From the NCBI RefSeq assembly GCF_019175385.1, contig NC_083346.1, forward strand, positions 55,271,821 through 55,335,820: 64,000 bases of DNA, given 5' to 3'. This DNA comes from Lycium barbarum. Lineage: Eukaryota; Streptophyta; Magnoliopsida; Solanales; Solanaceae. The notes beneath the pieces were generated by a model. It saw only the letters and a list, made by a program, of their open reading frames with translations, had not been told where the DNA came from and did not search any database. The translations under genes and the position numbers were made by a program. Below, in pieces: positions 11,901 to 22,416 of the stretch. The number at the start of each line of letters is the position of its first letter. The stretch's first letter is position 1.

Positions 11901-12494
11901 TGTCTTCCAGAACCTTTTATGTATTATTTGTACGTCAGATGCAACAGTTTGGTATTCTGGCTATTGTGCTCACCTTCTGTACATTTTACTTCGGTTATGG
12001 CTTCGTTTTTTTTTTGTGTTTCATGCCTTACATGCTCAGTACATATTCCGTACTGACCCCCTTTCTTCGGGGGCTGCGTTTCATGCCGCGCAGGTACTCC
12101 CAGATGAGTTGAAGATATTATGGAAGATGTTCCAGCGAGGATGGCAAGCTCCATTTGCTCCCGGAGAACTGTCGAGTCAGAATATATGTGTTAAAGGTTC
12201 TGTTAATGTTAGAAACTTTGCAGACAGAGTCGTGGGTTTTGGTTGTCAGTTTGTAAGCGGCTCCGTCAGCCGATATGTCGGTTTGTGTTATGTACTGGAT
12301 TTTGTATGATCATAGATTTGTTCGGCTTGGAAGCTACGAGAAAGAATATTTCAAAAAAAAAATTTACTATGTATTTTATCTTATTTGATTTAAAAAGTTT
12401 GATGTGATTTTATGCACAGCAAAGTCTGAGGGTTCGCTCGGCCCTAAGTAAGGGTCGGGTGCCCATCACACCCTAGTAAGGTTGGGGTGTGACA
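8910..12494 (+). repeat. LTR3 of the array
   Basis: The LTR is 3585 bp, TG...CA, visibly more diverged from LTR1 and LTR2 than they are from each other. The splice-donor-like block at about 10281-10327 has lost the GT (GAGTTATG). The minisatellite is longest here. Double hairpin 12024-12087. Greater divergence suggests it is an edge LTR of an older insertion, while LTR1 and LTR2 arose by recent duplication (inference). Confidence 0.88.
11531..11815 (+). repeat. Palindromic minisatellite in LTR3, 7 units plus one partial
   Basis: Longest version of the ACCGC...GCGGT array. It contains the unit orders seen in LTR1 and LTR2, as expected if those contracted. Confidence 0.85.
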
Positions 12495-13529
12495 TTTCGG
12501 GTGGCATAGCATATGGGTTGGAATATTGTGAGTATTGTATGGATTGTTTGAAGTATTCTTTAACATTGTTTAAATGGTTGTGGATTGGTATTTGAACATG
12601 TAAACCCTTATGAATTGAACGTAAGTGGAAAGTCGTCAGAGTTTGTATAAAGAAGTTGTTAATGTTGGAATGTGTTTTGAATTGATTGTTGATATTGTTG
12701 GAATAACCGTTGGCATTGTTGTAGCGAAGTTGGCCGAGTTAAATTCTCGGATTTGTTGTTGTCTGTTTGGCCGAGTTGAATCCTCGGGGATGTTGCATTT
12801 ACAGGGAAAATGCTGCCGAAATTTCTGTAGATTAACTGTTGGTTTAGAATTGAATTCTAAGTGTTTATGGCTAATGATTGGCATATATGAATATTGTTGT
12901 AGATCTTGCGAAGCGAAAGACTTAAGTTCGGATTAGCGTAGAAAGCGGGCAAGGTATGTAAGGGCTACCTTCTTTCTTTGGCATGATCTTTATGTAACGA
13001 GCAAAAGAACGTATATGTATGATTTCAAGAAATTCCTATTCTTAGAGCCACTAGGATGGCTAACGTTCTTGATTTCCATAAGCTACTTCACATGATTTTG
13101 ATACGTATTTATGATGTCCGAAAGGTCTATGTGATATTTTTCCGAATGATATTCGAAAGGTAACCGATATGACTAAAATCGTGATTTTTTTAAAATGCTA
13201 GCACACTCGACTATTCCACCGAGTCTTTGATATACTTTGATATGTACTTATGAACCCAAAAGTTATATTTGATTTGATCTATGCGATATCCGAAAGATAC
13301 TTAATATGATTATTGCTTCGATTTTCCAAAAACGGCTTTTGAAATGCTAATAGAAGGTTCTGTACTTCAAACGTCCATAACTTTCTCATACTAAGTCGGA
13401 TCGACCCGAAACTTGTTTCTGAGCCTTCAGGAGTCGGTAAGTATACTTGTCTATCGAGTCTTGATTTATGTGCATATAGTTTCGTATTATTCTGTTCGTG
13501 CAAGCCTCTGTTTGGATTTCACTGAGCCC

Positions 13530-13932
13530 GGGCCAGGACATGTTCTCGTGCGTACGCCACTGCATTATTCACCGAGTCCCTCTCACTTGCGGGCCGGGAC
13601 ACGTTATATGTATACGTATATGATAATATGATGATACGGGGATGGCAGCCAGGATGGCATATGATGACTCTATCCACCGAGACCCGCAATAGAGGGCCGG
13701 GACACGTTATGTATATATGGTATATGACTCTGCCATGCATGATTTTATAAACCGAGTCCCTTAATAAAGGGTCGGGACACGTTATGTGTCTACATAATGC
13801 ATGATGTTGACATACATGATTCCATCCACCGAGGTCCTTATTAAAGGGCTGAGACACGTTATATTTACATATGGTATATGATGTTAATATGCATGACCTT
13901 ATTCACCGAGTCCCTCGTTAAAGGGCCGGGAC

Positions 13933-13935
<3 letters not shown>
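13530..13935 (+). repeat. Dispersed hairpin modules ACCGAGTCCCT/AGGGCCGGGACACG
   Basis: Successive modules each carry CCCT...AGGG arms and CACCGAG...GGGACACGTTAT flanks. Related modules recur in B (32505-32760 and 39645-39940, minus strand) and D (43555-43740 and 49485-49675). Confidence 0.7.

Positions 13936-13940
<5 letters not shown>

Positions 13941-14000
<60 letters not shown>
13941..14000. repeat. AT dinucleotide microsatellite
   Basis: An uninterrupted run of about 60 bp of AT between the last hairpin module and GCATATGTGTATG. Confidence 0.95.
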
Positions 14001-14003
<3 letters not shown>

Positions 14004-14525
14004 TATGTGTATGATTCATGATTTGAAATATACTACTTTATTACATAAAGGAAACGTATTGATGATTTTACACAGTCATACTGGTTCTGGAGAGTTTCTA
14101 TTTTTGGCTATAATCCCTTGTTCTGTACTTCATGCCTTACATACTCGGTACATTTTCCGTACTGACCCCCTCTTCTTCGGGGGCTGCGTTTCATGCCCGC
14201 AGGTACAGACGTTCACTTGAGTGACCCGACAGCTTAGGTCATCTTTCTGCTGCTTTGGAGTGCTCCCTTGTTCTGGAGCTCACATTTGGTACAGACTCTT
14301 TCATTGTACATCTGTATGTATATATTCAGGGGTACGGCGGGGCCCTGTCCCGTCATATGATTATGTTATGTTTGTTAGAGGCCTGTAGACATATATGTGG
14401 GTCTGTATAAATTAATATATGTTGAATATGGATAAGATATGGATATGTCGGATTGGTAAGTAGGTATGTATGGGTGTCCAGCTCGGGCACTAGTCACGGC
14501 CCACGGGGCCGGGTCGTGACAAAAG

Positions 14526-14539
14526 TGGTATCAAAGCGG
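14526..14539 (+). promoter_or_regulatory. Primer-binding site of A1
   Basis: TGGTATCAAAGCGG lies four bases after the LTR end. It is complementary to the 3' end of initiator tRNA-Met apart from one base (normally TGGTATCAGAGC). Confidence 0.85.
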
Positions 14540-14577
14540 TTTGTCCTCGGAATGTCTACAGGCCGTGTCTAGTAGAG

Positions 14578-14619
14578 TCTTGTTTATCGGTGTGTTGTGC
14601 ACCACATCCATAAACAGGA
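14578..14619 (+). promoter_or_regulatory. Leader hairpin with GTGCAC loop
   Basis: A 17-bp stem with one mismatch and two wobbles closes the 8-nt loop TTGTGCAC. It starts 38 bases after the PBS. The same loop is found in element B. Confidence 0.6.
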
Positions 14620-14724
14620 GGCTACAGGACATTAAGGATGTTACCTTTCTTTCGATCTTAGATCGTGCGATAGAGCTGTATTGTTAGGATGACTCCTTTC
14701 TGACGAAATGTTATGTTTTCAGCG

Positions 14725-15800
14725 ATGCCTCCGAGAAAAATAACAGCTGCCCAGAAGGGAAAGTTAGCAGTAGTTGGGGAGACTAGCTAGGCCCAGAGAG
14801 TTACCAGGGCCCGTGCCCAGACCATGCCCGATATTACGCCCCAGTCAACGGGTTTTGCTACACCCCCACCATTAGAGGAGCCTGGAGCAGCAGCCGCTGC
14901 CACTATGGATCAAGAGGCGGTTCCACCATTAGCTCCAGAGGCCCCAGCGCCCGAGCCTCCAGCTCCCCAGCCAGTGGCGGAGGACAGGGCGATGAGAGAT
15001 GCGGTACAGTTATTGATGAGATTAGTAGCGGGGCAGGCTCGCAGATGCGGGCTAGGGGGTGATGATGTGGATAGACGTGACAGTTTGAGGGTTCGTGATT
15101 TCTTGACCTGTAATCCCCCAGAGTTCTATGGGTCTAAGCCCGAGGAGGATCCCCAGGATTTCATTCGATAGATGCAGCGTACGTTGAGACTAGTCAGGGC
15201 TTCTGAGACTGAGTCTGTCGAGTTGGCTTCACATAGACTGCGAGATGTAGCGATTAATTGGTACGAGTCCTGGGAGCTGTCCAAAGGCGAGAATGCTCCT
15301 CCAGCTGTGTGGGACGAGTTTACAGCCGCCTTTCTCGGCCATTTTCTGCCTCCCGAGATGCGGCGAGCGAGGGTTGACAGATTTTTACAGCTGAGACAGA
15401 GGGGCAGGAGTGTTCGAGAGTACAGCCTAGAGTGACTCCCTGGCCAGATATGCGCCCACTATCGTGGCTGATATGACTGACAGGATGCACCGATATGTGA
15501 TAGGGTTGGATGACTACCTAATTGATAGTTGTATGGCGGTGGCATCTCAGTCCGGTATGGATATTGCACGGTTGCAGGCATATGCACAGGGAATGGAGGA
15601 CCGACATAGAGGGCGTCAGCCCGATAGGGATCGTGATAGGAGGCAGCCCAAGAGGGCTAGATCAGCTGGATATTTTGGGGAGTCTCGAGGCTGCCAGCCT
15701 CGGTAACAGTATAGCAGACGTTCTTCTCAGCCATCACGGAGTGTACCCCTACAGTCTACTGGTATGAGATTTGATAATACAGGATATTCAGGAGCGGGCC
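14725..15800 (+). pseudogene. gag of A1, 5' part (capsid region), interrupted
   Basis: The reading frame starts at ATG 14725 with a short basic N-terminus (MPPRK). It is broken by TAG at 14788-14790 and TAG at 15169-15171, then by a 2-base loss near 15432, and continues in another frame from about 15437 to the solo LTR at 15801, with a further TAA near 15704. Residues between the breaks match the retrotransposon gag domain ([44 protein letters not shown]). A Pro/Ala-rich linker precedes the domain. The product would be the capsid/nucleocapsid protein. The TAG at 15169 is at the same codon as one in element B. Confidence 0.85.
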
Positions 15801-18800
15801 TGTTATATCCCGCATTTTTTGCAATCGGATAATTCAAGACAATCGCGGGAAAACAACAAGCAAGGCAATATTTTATTTTGTTTGGCACATGAGTTGCTTA
15901 TGAAAAGTCTAGAAGTGGAAATATGGAGAACGACGAAGGGCAAATTTGGAAGTTGGAAAAATTGTTTTCATGAATTACAAGAACTATCCCAAAAGCAAGT
16001 GGGCTTGAAATTTTTAAGCAAAAAGAGAGGCCCAACCGGCCATGCAAGTGGCTAGGCCCATTTGGAATTAAAAATTTTGGGGAATAAAATATGACTTTTC
16101 ATCCATATCTCATAAGTTTCAAGAAATTTCAAGAAAAGGAGAACAAGAGAAAGAGAGAGCAAAGTTCTAGGGCCTTTCGGCCAAGAGGAAAATTACCAAG
16201 AAAAATTGATAAAAATTTCTCCAAAAATCATTTCCTACCAACCTAAGGATCCCTAACAAAGTGGAGTGGTTGTTGAAGCAAGAAGAACACATAATCTTGC
16301 AAGTTGGAGGATTTAGTCAAGTGAAGAAACAAGGAAAGAGGTGAGGTTCAATCCCTTCTTTATATGTTTTTGATGTTTGTATATGATATAGTATGTGGAA
16401 GTGGATGAAATTCATGGAGAATATTGATGTTGTGTTGTAGCCGTGAGGAGTAGCATGTGTATATATGTGTAGGAATCATATTTCAATTATTTTGTCTAGT
16501 GTTTGGTTGTTATGATTGTGAATGATATGTGGAAAATGGAAGTTGAATGAATTTGGAGAGAATGTAGTTGTGTGTACATGATGAAGCCGTGAGTGTTGTG
16601 TGTGTGAGTGTGGCCGTGTATGCGTGTGGTGGTGTGGCCGTGTGGTTTTGGTGTAATATGGAAGAGAATGAGTCAATTTTATGTAGTGTTTTGGTTGTTG
16701 TTATGTTGAGGATTCTATGTTGCTAATGAATCTCTAATGACCTTAGTGAAGTTGTTGTAGTAGAGACTTGTTTAGAAATTATATGAATGGAATGTAATGT
16801 TTCTTTGCATGCATGAAAGACAATATGATTAGTATGATGCTGATGGAATATATATATTATAAGGTTGCTATTGTGCTCATTGAAGTCGGAAGGTTTTGAA
16901 GAAAGTAGTAAATTGAGATCATGCATCTATAATGGAGTATGTGAATTGCTAGTGTGATTGTTGAGTTATGTTAATAGTTTGGCCGGATTTGAATTCCCGG
17001 GTTGTTGTTGATTGAGAACTTGCTAGGTGAAGGTTGAGGATGGTATAATTACAGAGGAAGTGCTGCCGAAATTTCGGTAGCCAAGTATTACCTTAAGATT
17101 TCAACTCTAAGTATCCTAATAAGAGTTTTGGTAAATATGACCAATTTGCAGATTTTGACGAAATTGCACCGTGAATTTGGAATAGCAAAAGGAGCGGAAA
17201 GAGGTATGTAAGGCTTCACCCTTCTTTCTATGGCATGTCTTAGATGTAATAAGTCGGGTACGAGCCTCGGGGACAACCCTAGTCCCCGGAATCCGCACCT
17301 AAAGTTTTTCACTTTTTGTGCAATAGAATTGAACTAGAAAGTGTGCAAATGATGAAAAGACCTCTTAAACCCTTAGAACTTGCATAAGTGGGACCCGATT
17401 ACCCTAGAACCCTCTCAAGTAATGACATGACACGTAACATATGTAAATCATATACGCCACCCCATCCGGCCCGAGGTGGGCCCGTTACCCTCAGATTTTC
17501 CTTACAGTCTTGCTTGACTTACTTGAAGTGAATCCAAAGGGAACCTTTGATCCCGATTTCGTTACCAAATGATAAGTACTATGACTCCTCTAACGAGGGC
17601 ACTTCCATGACGATAATGATAACAATGATGTTAGATAAGAGGATATGCCTATGATACGTACTACCGGAACGACTCTATGACTAAGATGACTAAGCTAAGT
17701 ATCTTATGTAAACATGAAAATGATAAACTAATTTTTGAATCCTATTTATATTTCCTAGCTATGACTTTATTTTCTAAAGATTTCAAAGTCTATGAACTGT
17801 CATCTATGATGCCCACGATTTCATTCTACGTTTACTTTAATATTATTCTCCATTGATAGTCTCACCTTAAAATACTCGTTCCTTCAAGGTGAGACAAAGC
17901 GACCACGAGTATTCTATAATGTAATCGGAGGTTACCGACTTTATGTCACTCCGATAGACGTAACTTTCTTTGGACTCCCGTGCATGCTGGTTATATGATA
18001 TAGGGATATGTGTATGGACATGTATATGTATATAGGACAAGTATTTGTATATAAGACATGTATATGTATAATAAGAGAAGTAAATGTACACGTATATGTA
18101 TATGGGGAAAGGGGAAGGGCCACTATTATATCACCACCTGATTCAGCTGGATTTCATCCTGGACGCGGGATGCCCGGACGCGGGATATGGGAGAGCCGTA
18201 CGCAGCGTCTGTATATATATGATGTATGATATATATGATATGATGTGTTGGGACACCGTTGGGGAGGGGGGTTGGGAGAGCCGATGTATTCAGCGTCTGT
18301 AAATGTGAGTAAAAGATACCGTTTACTGAATTGTACTATTTTCTGTATACGAGAATAAGGGACACCGTGTTCTGAAAAAGGGGCAATGCTATTAAATGAT
18401 ACGCTATGCCAAGATATACTACGATATGAGATGCTACGACATGACGTGATACGACACGCTATGATAGAGCAGCACATAATATGATAAAATATGACACGAT
18501 ATAAATCCTATTTTCTGTGTCTACGAGAAAGAAATGTCTCAAAGAGAAAAGGACAAGCCTACATGATAGCCGGCCTGAAACAGAGGCCTTCCCACGTACA
18601 GGTTACTTTCCTGCCCCGTTATATGTCCTGTGACTCCATGATATTGTTAATCGTACTCTATGTTACTGTTTATATTATCTTTTATGCCTTACATACTCGG
18701 TACACTATTCGTACTGACGTCCCTTCTTGTGGGCGCTGCGTTTCATGCCGCGCAGGTCAGCAGACAGGTGGACGTGATCCTTAGAAGCTCTACCAGCCAC

Positions 18801-19175
18801 ACTTGACAGCGCTCCAGTTGTTTCGGAGCCTCACTCCAGCGGTACTATTTTGTGTATGTACATTCGGGCACGACAGTACTCGGCCCTTTCTATGTATAAG
18901 TGTACTATGTCTAGAGGCTCATACACAGATATGCACAGTCAGCTATGTACAGTTAGATGTGTTGTATTTTGAATTGTTCGCGTCCCGGTATAACGCGATA
19001 GCGGAAATCTTACTACTTTTGTTTACGGTGACGCTGCTAATGTTAATGTTCAGAAAGGAAAAAAACATATGGCTTTGTTTACACGGCTTGCCATGAGGTA
19101 AAGGTAATATGATAGATAAGGGGTGCTAGGTACAAGTATCGGGTACTCGTCACGGCCCCTAGTCGGGTCGTCACA
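15801..19175 (+). repeat. Solo LTR E1 inserted in the A1 gag
   Basis: This 3375-bp LTR (TGTTATATCCCGC...CGTCACA) has no internal region. It is flanked by GGGCC (15796-15800) and GGGTT (19176-19180), a target duplication with two C-to-T changes. The gag frame resumes at the right flank exactly as expected from the same region of element B. Splice-donor-like block 17201-17243, double hairpin 18685-18749. It is the same family as E2 (56004-59412). Solo LTRs arise by recombination between the two LTRs of a full insertion. Confidence 0.9.
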
Positions 19176-19680
19176 GGGTTAAAGTTCCAGGGCCTCGGAT
19201 TTGCAGCAGAGCCGTGGGTTCAGTCAGACGAGGCTATCTATGCCTCAGTGTCCTCGGTGCGGCAGGCGCCACCCGGGGGAATTTCGTATCGCCACCGGTG
19301 CCTGTTTTTCTTGTGGCCGCCAGGGCCATGTTATTAGGGAGTGTCCGTTTAGGGGTGGTCCAGGTGGTTCGGCCCAGCCCACCGGATCAGTTGCTGGTTC
19401 ATCTTCCCCTTTTGTTGCTATGCGGCCGACACCGACAGGTCGCGGTAGAGGTCGAGGCGGAGCTCCCGGTTCTAGCGGTCCTCTGAACCGCTTATATGCT
19501 TTGGCCAGCCGACAGGACCAGGAGGCATCACCAGACGTGGTTACAGGTATACCGTTTATCTTCTACTGAAATGTATATGCATTGATAGATTCAAACCCTA
19601 TTTTATTATATATTCCCCCCTGGTTGCTAGAATAACCGAAATTGATAGGACCGTTTGAGGCAGCTATTCATACAGATAGA
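19176..19680 (+). pseudogene. gag of A1, 3' part (zinc knuckle) and start of protease
   Basis: The open frame 19201-19569 carries a [11 protein letters not shown] motif followed by the knuckle CFSCGRQGHVIREC (CX2CX4HX4C), an RNA-binding nucleocapsid motif, then a Gly/Arg-rich linker and [19 protein letters not shown] as at the Gag-protease border of element B. A stop at 19567-19569 ends it. Traces of protease (VYALID, then a GPFEA-like segment) run on to about 19680 with more stops; the DPGS active site is not preserved. Confidence 0.85.
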
Positions 19681-19689
19681 AAGTGAATG

Positions 19690-21705
19690 TTGAGAATTTG
19701 AAAGGCTAACTCGGTAACTACATAATCAGAAAAATAAAAGACCCTCTCTAGATTGGAGTGGGACCCGCTACGAGAACTTTCCGGAAAATTTTAAGACCCC
19801 GACTTACCCTAGATTATGTGAAAGAGGTCGTGCGGGGAAGTGGGTGCAATTATACCAGCATTAACGTATCGAAATGCATTGAAGTTTCGAGGTTAAGCGT
19901 GCTAGGGCCAGAGCAATTTTGGGATGGGTGACCCCCTGGGAAGTGTATCAAAATTTCTACAAATCTAGTTATAAGAGACAAATGGGAATTTGGAGTAACC
20001 TAAAGGAAATTAGAGTATGTGGAGTTGTTAGAAACCTTATAGAGGTCGCGTAGGCCGAGACGGACTAGATTGGTGAAAAGGAAGAAAGAGCAACGCAGCT
20101 CAGGAATTAGAGTAAGTTTGAATAAGCGTTTGGAAATGTTTTGTAAGAGAAATGGCAGTAATGTATATGTATGCATAGGACATCCCATTTATGACTATAT
20201 TGATCGATAGGTGGACCCTAACAACCAGTGTTGTAATGTATGGAAGACATTAACTGGACGAAATGCAAGAGACAAGGCGAAAGGTATGGTACAGATGTTA
20301 TGAGGTAAACTGATACTGATTTCACTATAGGTTAAGATTAGAAAATTCTAATACAACGATATTTTGAAAGAAAAGAGAGTAAGTAAATGAAAGGTAAGGA
20401 GATCAAAATGTCGGAAAAATTGAAAGGTAAGAAACACGATTGAGAAAAACCTCTAGAAGCGCCGACGGGCGAAGTATGAAATTATTCGCGTAGAAATTTA
20501 AGGGACAGGTCTGAAAGGGGACTAGAATGTAATAGTATAGGACCAAAAGAGAAACAATCTTAAGGGAGGTCAACGGTGGAAATGGGACAAACATATGGAA
20601 GTACGGAGGATATTTTAAATAGGTTGGCGATAGCCGACTGACTACTTATCAAAGGAAGGATAATTCCATAGTTATGTGGGTATAGTTGATTTGAACATAG
20701 AGAAGCCTTTCTGGAAAGTGACTTAAGAATGGAACCGATTCGCACGAATAAAAGTAATATCTTACGACCTTCAGAACCGATGCTACAAACAATAATAGAA
20801 GAAACTACTCCCCAAGAAAAGGATTCAGGATACTGATGGCTTGATTGAGGGAAAAGAGAGTGGCTAGGAAGAAAGTAAGTGGAAACGGATATGCATCAAG
20901 AGGTTGATGACATTGTTAGATATAAAAGGAAGAGGTATGTCAGAATGGAAAGAAAAGTAAGTGTTGAGAATGGAAGCCCTTATGAGTATTCCGATTAAAT
21001 ACGAGAACATAGTTAACAAGGAGATAGAAAGGACAAACTCCATAATGAAGGGATTGCAATTGTAAGAGGATCGCGGAAAGCGATGGTTACGTAAAGGACA
21101 TAGACATATATAAACCCTCTTAATAAAGGGGGGGAGAACATACTAGAATTGAAACGAATTATGATGGTCTGAGTTCCAGAAGAAAGCAATAAAGAGAGTA
21201 AGAAAGGTATACAGACTAAATCCATAAGGTCAATGAAGAGCATAACAAATCCAAAAGACGTCTCGGATGACAACAATTATAATGAAGTAACAATAGTCGG
21301 TAGTTGATAACTTTCCGAAGGAAGGAAGCGCGCTGCTTACATAGACAAAAGATAAAAGAATCCACCGGGTATTGGAAGATAGTTCATGGACCATTAATCA
21401 TACTGAACATGGGGGGTATACGCTATGGAAATTGTAAGAATAATTAACATAAAGCTATGCCCAATTTTTAATGATAAGGAGCCCACGCCGACGAGCTAAC
21501 AAGGACTGACGATTGATGCAACGATCACCAATCTAAGGGAGTTACAGACGGGTGTACTGGCATCGAAGAAGGTGAGGAAAGGAAATGAGGAAAAGTTGCG
21601 ACAAGACCCCAAGGATGTTGCGAGTTAAGAAATTAACTGAACCCGAATCATAAGCTGTCATGAGTATAGTCAGACTGCTAAAGACGAGAAATGGAAAAGC
21701 AATAT
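19690..21705 (+). other. Non-coding tail of A1, homologous to the internal region of element D
   Basis: About 2 kb without a convincing protein. Blocks such as CACTATAGGTTAAGATTAG and GTCGCGTAGGCCGAGACG match D around 45740 and 45455, and the order is the same. It opens with the 5S-like domain and occupies the place where protease, RT and RNase H should be. At about 21705 it joins an LTR at the shared octamer ATGTGTAT. Confidence 0.7.
19842..19944 (+). other. 5S rRNA-derived domain in A1 (best preserved)
   Basis: 103 bp align without gaps to bases 1-103 of plant 5S rRNA (consensus recalled, hand alignment, about 78 matches). GTTAAGCGTG and GGATGGGTGA are identical, CC(C)CCTGGGAAGT nearly so, and GGGTGC..ATACCAGCA marks the 5' end. 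The final 15 or so bases are not recognisable. The A box and C box of the internal RNA polymerase III promoter lie in the two best-kept parts. Confidence 0.88.
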
Positions 21706-22414
21706 CATGTGTATGATTCATGATTTGAAATATACTACTTTATTACATAAAGGAAACATATTGGTGATTTTACACAGTCATACTGGTTCTGGAGAGTTTC
21801 TATTTTTGGCTATGATCCCCTGTTCTGTACTTCAAGCCTTACATACTCGGTACATTTTCCGTACTGACCCCCTTTTCTTCGGGGGCTGTGTTTCATGCCC
21901 GCAGGTACAGACGTTCACTTGAGTGACCCGATAGCTTAGGTCATCTTTCTGCTGCTTTGGAGTGCTCCCTTGTTCTGGAGCTCACATTTGGTACAGACTC
22001 TTTCATTGTACATGTGTATGTATATATTCAGGGGTACGGCGGGGCCCTATCCCGTCATATGATTCTGTTATGTTTCTTAGAGGCCTGTAGACATATATGT
22101 GGGTCATGGGTTGCTATTGTTCGGTTATGTGTGTGATTTGCGTCTAAGAGGTACTATCTGCTATGACAGCCTTAACGACTTGTATATATATATATATATA
22201 TATACTTATGTATATGCTTTGGGTGATATGTTCCACGACAACCTTAGCGGCTTCTGTATGATATGTATGCATATGCGATCGCTTCAGATTAATATCTGTA
22301 TAAATTAATATATGTTGAATATGGATAAGATATGGATATGTCGGATTGGTAAGTAAGTGTGTATGGGTGTCCAGCTCGGGCACTAGTCACGGCCCACGGG
22401 GTCGGGTCGTGACA
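21706..22414 (+). repeat. 3' LTR of A1, truncated to its last 0.7 kb
   Basis: Nearly identical to 14004-14521, but keeps about 190 bp (around 22106-22295, with an AT run near 22181) that the 5' LTR has lost. Ends GGGTCGTGACA at 22414, followed at once by integrase coding sequence. Its first two kilobases are missing. Confidence 0.85.
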
Positions 22415-22416
22415 CA

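Larger units (their letters stand above)
1..12494 (+). mobile_element. Tandem array of a non-autonomous LTR retrotransposon (LTR-int-LTR-int-LTR)
   Basis: Three long LTRs in the same orientation alternate with short internal segments: internal remnant 1-277, LTR1 278-3781, internal 3782-4582, LTR2 4583-8107, internal 8108-8909, LTR3 8910-12494. Each LTR starts TGTTATATCCCG after a polypurine tract and ends GTGTGACA. The unit of about 4.3 kb repeats at near identity, with offsets of 4305-4327 bases caused by small indels. No gag or pol is present. Such a chain is expected from unequal homologous recombination between LTRs (known for plant LTR elements); one retrotransposition gives only two LTRs. 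The array starts upstream of the window. At its right end it abuts the body of the A1 LTR; the putative target-site copy would be TTTCG at 12495-12499, but its left partner is not visible. Confidence 0.9.
12500..14521 (+). repeat. 5' LTR of A1, 3' two kilobases
   Basis: Ends GGGTCGTGACA at 14521 just before a PBS. It contains a splice-donor-like block at 12951-12989, five or six diverged ACCGAGTCCCT...AGGGCCGGGACACG modules (13530-13935), an AT microsatellite, and the double hairpin at 14133-14197. Relative to 21706-22414 it lacks about 190 bp after GTGGGTC near 14402. The 5' part is beyond the array and outside the window. Confidence 0.85.
12495..22414 (+). mobile_element. Element A1: gag-bearing, pol-less LTR retrotransposon, truncated
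   Basis: Order: 3' part of a 5' LTR (to 14521), PBS, leader hairpin, broken gag and start of protease (14725-19680, split by solo LTR E1), a non-coding tail related to the internal region of element D (from about 19690), and the 3' end of a second LTR (21706-22414) nearly identical to the first. It has no RT or integrase of its own. It sits in the integrase gene of A2, resuming at 22417. The left end of its 5' LTR lies before the window, beyond the tandem array. Confidence 0.75.

Noticed and set aside
19842..19944. SINE3-type (5S-derived) insertion
   Set aside because: Flanking homology to D and the array continues on both sides of the 5S part, and no target duplication or poly-A tail is seen at its edges. 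It is part of the element.
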